From assembly GCA_030835305.1 (NCBI GenBank), contig JAURPJ010000052.1, positions 1 through 43,910 of the forward strand: 43,910 nt of DNA. The letters are read 5' to 3'. Below, in pieces: positions 38,724 through 43,910 of this stretch. Position 1 is the stretch's first letter. Each line of letters starts with the position of its first letter. The notes below the pieces were generated by a model. The model was not told the DNA's origin and made no database searches. It saw only the letters and a list, made by a program, of their open reading frames with translations. Source of the stretch: Verrucomicrobiota bacterium. Its GTDB lineage: Bacteria > Verrucomicrobiota > Verrucomicrobiia > Verrucomicrobiales > Akkermansiaceae. Made by a program: the position numbers and the translations under genes.

Positions 38724-40742
38724 ATGGCCCGGCAATACCAGCTTAAGAAGGGAGCCCGAAAGGGCGTTTCCGGAATTGATTATCAGGCGGAACTGAACGA
38801 GCAGCAGTACGCTGCGGTGAGTTCGCGGCCGGGTCCCGCCCTCGTGATTGCGGGTGCTGGCTCCGGTAAAACTCGCACTTTGACTTATCGGGTGGCTTAT
38901 CTGCTCGACCAGGGAGTGGATCCCAAGAGTCTTCTTTTGCTTACTTTTACGAACAAGGCGGCGCGTGAAATGATGGAGCGTGTTCGGGAGTTGATTCCGC
39001 TGGATCTCAGCGAACTCTGGAGTGGAACCTTCCACGCCATTGGGAATCGAATCCTGCGGCGTCATGCCGATGAGGTCGGCCTGACCCGTTCGTTTTCGAT
39101 CATGGATCGTGATGATCAGAAGTCGCTCATGAACACCGTAGTTGCGGAATGCGACATTGACACAAAGTCACGGCGGTTCCCCAAAGCCGATGTTCTCATT
39201 TCAATCTTTTCCCTGGTCGAAAATACTGGGGTCAATCTCGAGGACTTGCTGGAGGCCCGCTATCCCTACTTTGAGGAATGGGGTGAGGAGATCGCGAAAG
39301 TAGGAAAGGCCTACACGGCCAAGAAGCTGGATACAAATTCGGTGGATTTTGACGATCTCCTGATTCTCCCGTTGAAGTTGCTCAAGGAAAATGAGGATCT
39401 TCGTAGCCTTTACCAAAAGCGTTTCCAATACCTTCTGGTTGATGAGTATCAGGATACCAATGCGGTTCAAAGTGAGTTGATTCACTTACTGGCCCAGCCC
39501 CAGAATTCGGTGATGGTGGTGGGGGATGATGCCCAGTCGATTTACTCGTGGCGGGGTGCTGATATGGAAAATATCCTTTCGTTTCCCGATCATTATCCGG
39601 ACGCAACAGTTTACAAGATTGAGACTAATTATCGCAGCGTTCCCGAAGTAATTGATCTCTCCAATGCTGCGATTTCGGCGAACAAGAAACAATTTAAGAA
39701 GGCGCTTCGAGCGGCGCGTAAAGGTGGGTCGATGACCCCGGCTTTGGTTCCCGTGGAGGATCCAAGGGCGCAGGCGGATTTTGTAGCGCAACGTGTTTTG
39801 GAGCTTCGGGACGAGGGGATCGAGCTCGATGAGATGGCGATCCTTTATCGCGCCCATCACCAGAGTTTGGAGATCCAGATGGAGCTCACGGCGCGAGGAA
39901 TTCCTTTTGAAATCACCAGCGGCTTGCGCTTTTTCGAGCAAGCTCACATTAAGGATGTTGCGGCCTTTTTGCGCTTCGCCACGAATCGTCGGGACGAGGT
40001 CAGCTTTAAGCGTTTTTGCCTGCTGTTGCCCGGGATCGGCGCGGCGACCGCGACAAAGCTTTGGCGGGCCTGGCTAAAGGGTGGGCTTGCTAAGGAGGAG
40101 AAACCGCCGCAGAGTTTTTCCGACCACATGCTGAAATTTCCGGTCCCGGCGAAAGCCAAAAAAGACTGGGAGCAGCTTTGTTACACTCTGGACGAATTGG
40201 TTTTGGGTGACGGCTATGCGCGACCTTCCGAAATGCTCACAAGCATTTTGGAGGGAGTCTATGACGACTACATGAAGGTCAGCTTCGAGAACTACGACAA
40301 CCGTCGTCAGGACATCGAGCAGTTGATTTTATATTCGGAGAGTTTTGACGATGTTTTGGAGCTGCTTGGCCAGTTGTCCCTAATGAGTTCGGTCGATGGT
40401 GAACCAACCGGTAGTCAAGCTGAACCTGATGATGAAAAAGTGGTCCTTTCATCAATCCACCAGGCCAAGGGACTGGAATGGAAGGTGGTCTTTCTGATCT
40501 GGTTGGCTGATGGGATGTTCCCGAATGGACGGGTTTTGGAGGCGGATGACCAGGACATGTTTGAGGAAGAACGGCGATTGTTTTATGTGGCGCTGACTCG
40601 TTCGAAGGATGAACTTTATTTGACCTATCCGCAGATTAATCCCAAGAGTTACACCGGCGATATTATCACGAGGCCCTCACGGTTCCTTGAGGACTGTCCT
40701 GAGGAAATGCTTGAGTCTTGGGAGGTCGGATCGGCATGGTAG
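38724..40742 (+). CDS. UvrD/PcrA/Rep-type superfamily 1 DNA helicase
   Basis: A 672-residue 3'-5' DNA helicase. Motifs in order are the Q motif (LNEQQYAAV), I AGAGSGKT (43-50), Ia LLTFTNKAAREM, II VDEYQDTN, III GDDAQSIYSWRGAD, IV YRSVPEVI, V HQAKGLEWKVVFL and VI EERRLFYVALTRSKDELYL. The length is close to PcrA/Rep. It lacks the C-terminal Tudor-like extension of PcrA, so Rep-like is also possible. It follows the AGCS gene directly and lies 59 bases before the aspartic-protease lipoprotein gene, so all three could be one unit. Confidence 0.94.
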   Translation: MARQYQLKKGARKGVSGIDYQAELNEQQYAAVSSRPGPALVIAGAGSGKTRTLTYRVAYLLDQGVDPKSLLLLTFTNKAAREMMERVRELIPLDLSELWSGTFHAIGNRILRRHADEVGLTRSFSIMDRDDQKSLMNTVVAECDIDTKSRRFPKADVLISIFSLVENTGVNLEDLLEARYPYFEEWGEEIAKVGKAYTAKKLDTNSVDFDDLLILPLKLLKENEDLRSLYQKRFQYLLVDEYQDTNAVQSELIHLLAQPQNSVMVVGDDAQSIYSWRGADMENILSFPDHYPDATVYKIETNYRSVPEVIDLSNAAISANKKQFKKALRAARKGGSMTPALVPVEDPRAQADFVAQRVLELRDEGIELDEMAILYRAHHQSLEIQMELTARGIPFEITSGLRFFEQAHIKDVAAFLRFATNRRDEVSFKRFCLLLPGIGAATATKLWRAWLKGGLAKEEKPPQSFSDHMLKFPVPAKAKKDWEQLCYTLDELVLGDGYARPSEMLTSILEGVYDDYMKVSFENYDNRRQDIEQLILYSESFDDVLELLGQLSLMSSVDGEPTGSQAEPDDEKVVLSSIHQAKGLEWKVVFLIWLADGMFPNGRVLEADDQDMFEEERRLFYVALTRSKDELYLTYPQINPKSYTGDIITRPSRFLEDCPEEMLESWEVGSAW

Positions 40743-40801
40743 ATAAAAAAGACTGTTTGCGGCCCGCATTGAGGGCCGTAAGTTTCCGCTTCCAGCAACG
40801 T

Positions 40802-41782
40802 ATGAGCAAAATCGCCACCAACTTTATCGCATCCTTCTTGGCTTGCTTGTTCCTGACCCAGTGTTCGGGCGTTTCTGGATTCGGGCGGTCCAGGGCGGGA
40901 ACACTTTCCAAGTTGGGTTATCAGGCGGTTCCTCTTCAGAAGCTTCGCGGTGATGCCCGCTTTTCCGGCGTCTTTAATGTCAACGGCAGGCCGATGCGTT
41001 TTTTGATCGACTCGGGAGCGAACAGTACTGATGTCGACAAGGGCCTCGCAACATCAGCCGGATTGATCGAAGATCGATCGGTCCGGGTCATTACCCGGGG
41101 TGCGCTGGGCCGCGAAGTTTCAAGCGGCAGGGGATACGGCACTCTCCAAATCGGTCCAATGAGAGCGGATCGGTTTTCCTTTACGATTGCTCCAAGTCCT
41201 GATCGCAAGACGTCGACAAGCAGTTATGCAGGCCAGATTGGTCTGGACGCCTTGTCGGCAACGGGGGCGTTAGTCGATATCCCAGCAGAGAAGATGTGGG
41301 TTCCGGGACCGCGCTCGCACAAGGCACGAACCGACGGGTCCCTGCCTCTTGGAGCAAGGACAGGTTTGGGCAGGCAAATTTTAAGAATGGGAACGGCTGG
41401 GCGGTTGCCTCACTTGATTCTCAGCGGCGCCTTGCAGGGAGTTCCGGTTTCCTGGGTTGTGGATACCGGGGCAGAAGTCTCTGTGATGGCAGCGGAGAGT
41501 TTTGATCGCTTTAATTTGCCAAGTCGTGCCACCAATTCACGGATGATTGATGCTTCAGGCGATCGAATTCCGCTGCGACACGCCAGGCTGAAGAACCTGC
41601 TTTTTGGTCAGGTCAACGTTGCTGTTTTTGATGTCTCGGTGGCTCCCCTGGGAACCGTGCGCCAATACTTTCGGGATTCGACCGGCCGACCCGTGGACGG
41701 GATTCTGGGAATGGATTTTCTGATGAATGGGGCGGCCTTGTTGGACTCGGGCTCGGGGCTGCTCTACCTTGGTCAACCTTAG
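40802..41782 (+). CDS. Lipoprotein with two retropepsin-like aspartic protease modules
   Basis: A 326-residue exported protein from ATG 40802. The N-terminus is a signal sequence ending LFLTQC, with Cys21 as the probable lipid site (Gln at -1 is atypical). Module 1 (about 50-170) has FLIDSGANST with Asp70-Ser-Gly and a GQIGLDAL flap-end motif (144-151). Module 2 (about 200-326) has WVVDTGAEVS with Asp221-Thr-Gly and DGILGMDFL (299-307). Each is a retropepsin-like half, so two halves sit in one chain, as in bilobed pepsin. Catalysis across the pair is inferred, not shown. The longer frame from 40718 overlaps the helicase and would mask the signal. Confidence 0.85.
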   Translation: MSKIATNFIASFLACLFLTQCSGVSGFGRSRAGTLSKLGYQAVPLQKLRGDARFSGVFNVNGRPMRFLIDSGANSTDVDKGLATSAGLIEDRSVRVITRGALGREVSSGRGYGTLQIGPMRADRFSFTIAPSPDRKTSTSSYAGQIGLDALSATGALVDIPAEKMWVPGPRSHKARTDGSLPLGARTGLGRQILRMGTAGRLPHLILSGALQGVPVSWVVDTGAEVSVMAAESFDRFNLPSRATNSRMIDASGDRIPLRHARLKNLLFGQVNVAVFDVSVAPLGTVRQYFRDSTGRPVDGILGMDFLMNGAALLDSGSGLLYLGQP

Positions 41783-41810
41783 CTTTTTGAATTGGAGATC
41801 ACCCCGATTG

Positions 41811-42200
41811 TCATCGCTCTTTTGCATTGTCATTCAGTCTCAGTTTTGACTGATGTTTCTTTTTCTTATCCGATCCAACTTTGAAGACGTCGCCATCGCG
41901 GAGAAAGCGTGCCTTGGAGGCTTCCTTCACCCATTCGAACTGACAATCGGAACCACCTTCCGCTGAGGGGTAACTGGTGACAACGTGGTGCTCCATTAAC
42001 TCGGAGACTCCGCTCGCGTAGTCGGCATGGATGTGGGTGACCGCGGCAGCCGTGATCTTTAAGTCATTGTTGTCGGCGATCTTGAGATAGCGATCCACTT
42101 CGCGCTCGGGGTCGACGATGATCGCCTCGCTGGTGCGTTGGCAGCGGATGAGCTAAGCGTTTTGCGCCAGTGATGGATCGGTGATTTGGCTGAGGGACAC
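41811..42200 (-). pseudogene. Truncated MBL-fold hydrolase (persulfide dioxygenase/Blh-like)
   Basis: Starting at GTG 42200, just after the rhodanese stop, translation gives SLSQITDPSLAQNA, a TAG in place of the usual Tyr, then LIRCQRTSEAIIVDPEREVDRYLKI. Next comes THIHADYASGVSEL, the metal-binding HxHxDH-like motif (third His replaced by Tyr as in this subfamily), and FLRDGDVFKVG. After that the homology ends and an unrelated Lys-rich tail runs to the stop. Complete enzymes have about 230-460 residues, so the gene has a nonsense codon and lacks most of its body. In related bacteria this enzyme oxidises glutathione or protein persulfides. Confidence 0.85.
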
Positions 42201-42209
42201 GAGATTGGT

Positions 42210-42776
42210 TCAGTTGGAGGTTGAACAGTTTCCTGAGGTGCAGGATGATTTTCCGGCGACTTGGTTCCATGGTGTTTTGGACATTAGAATGGCCAGTCCA
42301 CACCAACCGGTAATACCTGCAAAGACGAGGCCGGCTCCGAAGAAGGCACTCAGGTAGACAAACCTTGGATCGACCGTTTGCGAGAGGACGACGCCAGCCA
42401 GCACGCCGAGTCCAATAGTGATTTGAACCTGTTGCATGAGTGGAAAGACTTTTTGATCATGCTTGACGACCGGGTGGCCCGCGGCCTTCCAGGCGAGGAT
42501 GCCGCCTTCCAGATTACGCACCTTTTCGATGCCCAGCGATTCGAGCTTATTCAGTGCCTTTATGCCGCGTTTACCGCTGCGACACATCACAACAACCGGA
42601 GCATCGCGATCGATTTCTTCGATGTGTTTTTCAAGTTGGCCCAGCGGGATGAGTTTTGCTCCCTTGATGTGACTTTCCGCATGTTCAACGGGCTCGCGCA
42701 CATCAACCAGACAACAGCCGGATGGCAAAAGGGCTTTGAGCTCGTCGGAATGGATGGATGGATTGTGGGTCTTCAC
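42210..42776 (-). CDS. Rhodanese with C-terminal membrane segments (DUF2892-type)
   Basis: A 188-residue protein. Residues 1-105 are a rhodanese domain: CLVDVREPVEHAESHIKGA, then the active-site loop MCRSGKRG with the catalytic cysteine that carries persulfide sulfur. From about 120 two transmembrane helices follow (ITIGLGVLAGVVL and LSAFFGAGLVFAGITGWCGLAILM), which resemble DUF2892. The last residues are Cys- and Ser-rich. The start is GTG (42776). This is the only intact gene of the local sulfur module; the MBL hydrolase downstream and the divergent ArsR regulator are both damaged. Confidence 0.9.
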   Translation of the reverse strand: MKTHNPSIHSDELKALLPSGCCLVDVREPVEHAESHIKGAKLIPLGQLEKHIEEIDRDAPVVVMCRSGKRGIKALNKLESLGIEKVRNLEGGILAWKAAGHPVVKHDQKVFPLMQQVQITIGLGVLAGVVLSQTVDPRFVYLSAFFGAGLVFAGITGWCGLAILMSKTPWNQVAGKSSCTSGNCSTSN

Positions 42777-42883
42777 GTCAAAATAGATACTTCCGTTTGA
42801 TTTAAATTAATCTTTCTTTGCGCAAAAAAAACAACGAAATGGATTTAAAGAATGAACCAAAGCAAAAAAAAATTCCCTAGGGA

Positions 42884-43197
42884 GTGATCCCCCTTGCTCT
42901 GAAGCTTATTGCCCCTCGTTTAAGAGCGTTCTTCGAGCTGGTGGTCAGGTTGCGCTTGCTCAATTTCCTGATGCAGGGCGACTACACCGACGGGCAGCTG
43001 GCGGAGGCGTCTGGTTTTGGGCAGGCGAACGTCTCCAAGCATCTGGCGGTATTGCGTGACGTGGATTCTGCGCCCGTTTCTCCGAGGATGGACTGAAGTT
43101 TCCGATAGGCTTCTTGCTCGATTTTTTTTTCTCGAGCTCCATCTTGCCCATGATACGGGCCTGCCTTAGGAAGAGAATCGCTCGCCAACCTACTTGA
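42884..43197 (+). pseudogene. Broken ArsR-family regulator (BigR/SoxR-like sulfide sensor)
   Basis: The first frame (GTG 42884) reads RLRAFFELVVRLRLLNFLMQ, then GQLAEASGFGQANVSKHLAVLRD, the clear winged-helix recognition region of ArsR proteins. It then leaves the family and stops at 43096. In another frame the family continues: GFCARFSEDGLKFPIG, then SSILPMIRACLRKRIARQPT and a stop at 43195-43197. So there is one frameshift near 43070 and probably a second within the last third. The divergent position next to a rhodanese/MBL pair is that of BigR-type repressors, which sense persulfides with two cysteines. Confidence 0.82.
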
Positions 43198-43487
43198 ATG
43201 GATTAAAAATCGAGGTTCGACTCTGTTTGTCGATTTGTCCGGTCGGATGGGTGGTCCTTGTTCGAGTGCTCAACCTCGATCAAATCACTTCTCGCCACAG
43301 GATTTCGAGTCACGGAGCACACACAATATTATCGAGGCCAGAATAGCTCCAAGGGGTTAGAGAGTTGTAGTTGCGCGTTTTTTTGAAAAAAATTATCCAA
43401 TCAATAGATTGAAGTTGTCGGACAAGTTTAAAAAAAAAGGAATTTGGTGGTTGATTGGTTGAGTACGAGTAGATTCAATGGGTGGGT
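43198..43487. other. Intergenic region, AT-rich, with possible promoter
   Basis: A 290-base AT-rich gap between the broken regulator and the secreted protein gene. It holds the promoter candidate at 43383-43410 and short A and T runs. No open frame or RNA gene was recognised. Confidence 0.5.
43383..43410 (+). promoter_or_regulatory. Candidate promoter for the secreted protein gene
   Basis: TTGAAA (43383-43388), 16-base spacer, TAGATT (43405-43410). The start site would fall about 70 bases before the ATG. Both boxes are partial matches in AT-rich DNA, so this is tentative. Confidence 0.35.
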
Positions 43488-43910
43488 ATGAAAAAGAAAT
43501 ACTTTGGATTAGCCGCGCTGCTTACGTGCTCGGCAAGCGCAGCACTCCTTGCTGACTTCGACGGTAATGGATCGTTTACGGAAGCTGCTTTCAAGAGTGC
43601 TCCAGTCGGGTCGGTTGTCGAGGGTGGCCCTACTGGGAGTTATTACAATCTTCTCAATAATGTCGGGGACGCAGGCAACCATCTCGCATTTCCTGCGACC
43701 GGGACTTCCGGATGGCAATCCGCCACATTAACGATGGACATTCGCGCAGCCAATGTTCAGGCCGATGGTTTCGGTATCGCATTCGTTGATGTCGCAACTC
43801 ACGGAGCTGATCTCGTTCGCTCTGGTGCGGGGGGATTGGGTGATGCTGAGGAGAGAGCTCTTTACGCGAACTCTGTTGGTGTGGGTTTCAGAACTTTCAA
43901 CGGGACTAAC
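43488..43910 (+). CDS. Secreted protein, probably with an L-type lectin-like domain (partial)
   Basis: Runs off the right edge after 141 codons. MKKKYFGLAALLTCSASA is a signal peptide. The mature region begins LLADFDGNGSFTEAAFKS, then SYYNLLNNVGDAGNHLAFPATG, SGWQSATLTMDIRAANVQADGFGIAFVDVATHG and VGVGFRTFNGTN. The DGFGIAFVD strand and GVGFRTFNG strand are the kind seen in concanavalin-A/legume-lectin-like sandwiches of secreted proteins. A PEP-CTERM anchor is possible but lies outside the window. Nothing downstream is visible. Confidence 0.75.
   Translation, partial: MKKKYFGLAALLTCSASAALLADFDGNGSFTEAAFKSAPVGSVVEGGPTGSYYNLLNNVGDAGNHLAFPATGTSGWQSATLTMDIRAANVQADGFGIAFVDVATHGADLVRSGAGGLGDAEERALYANSVGVGFRTFNGTN

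Noticed and set aside
42801-42880. AT-rich inverted repeat between the rhodanese and ArsR genes as a BigR operator
   Set aside because: GATT and AATC arms are only four bases and the centre is not symmetric; too weak to claim.

Overview
The window most resembles a chromosomal segment of a Verrucomicrobiota bacterium (Verrucomicrobiae-like). This is inferred from gene content and protein style, not from a marker search. The pointers are a PEP-CTERM-type CAAX-protease relative, an ECF sigma factor overlapping a Ser/Thr kinase with PEGA and formylglycine-generating-enzyme (FGE/SUMF1) domains, an Arg-Asn-rich Rho, a long-form HPF, a DUF4250 protein, a GHL10 hydrolase and several small lipoproteins. 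No tRNA, rRNA, CRISPR array, insertion sequence or prophage was recognised.

Layout. 1-8.7 kb: tail of an Lrp/AsnC regulator, a class I/II aminotransferase, a CAAX-type membrane protease and a membrane-tethered TPR/beta-helix protein (all +); then a small membrane protein, an orphan OppF-type ATPase and PgsA (all -); then an RsmA-Nudix fusion overlapping a ModF-like twin ABC ATPase (+). 8.9-13 kb: GHL10 hydrolase (+), AccD (-), a gene-poor stretch with remnants and one candidate microprotein, a small acidic protein and ribosomal protein bL31 type B (-), and a DUF4250 protein (+). 13.0-13.8 kb: a broken dabB. 14-17.5 kb: a three-gene sugar ABC importer (lipoprotein, twin ATPase, permease). 18-22.3 kb: nuoD-nuoE-nuoF plus a small lipoprotein on the minus strand, with a perfect CRP-like palindrome in front of nuoD, then another lipoprotein. 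22.4-25.3 kb: a membrane-anchored hypothetical, an aldo/keto reductase and a decayed gene. 25.4-30.4 kb: a coiled-coil membrane protein, a Bax inhibitor-1 family protein, a DUF3820 protein, a membrane EEP-family protein, DnaX and free-methionine-sulfoxide reductase. 30.5-34.2 kb: overlapping sigma factor, kinase and OsmC genes. 34.2-37.1 kb: HPF, Rho, bL33 and bS18. 37.2-41.8 kb: an AGCS symporter, a UvrD-type helicase and a lipoprotein with two retropepsin-like modules. 41.8-43.2 kb: an eroded sulfide/persulfide module in which an intact rhodanese lies between a truncated MBL-fold hydrolase and a broken ArsR regulator. 43.5 kb to the edge: the start of a secreted, probably lectin-like protein.

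Most genes are core housekeeping: translation (RsmA, bL31, bL33, bS18, HPF), transcription termination (Rho), replication and repair (DnaX, UvrD-like), lipid synthesis (AccD, PgsA) and respiration (NuoDEF). Between them lie several loci interrupted by stops and frameshifts (dabB, MBL hydrolase, ArsR regulator, a large protein at 24.3-25.3 kb, a possible remnant at 11.45 kb). This suggests recent loss of accessory inorganic-carbon and sulfur functions. No wholly new multi-gene defence-type system is evident. The most distinctive items are the RsmA-Nudix fusion, the tandem retropepsin lipoprotein, the sigma-kinase-OsmC overlap and the CRP-like operator before nuoD.
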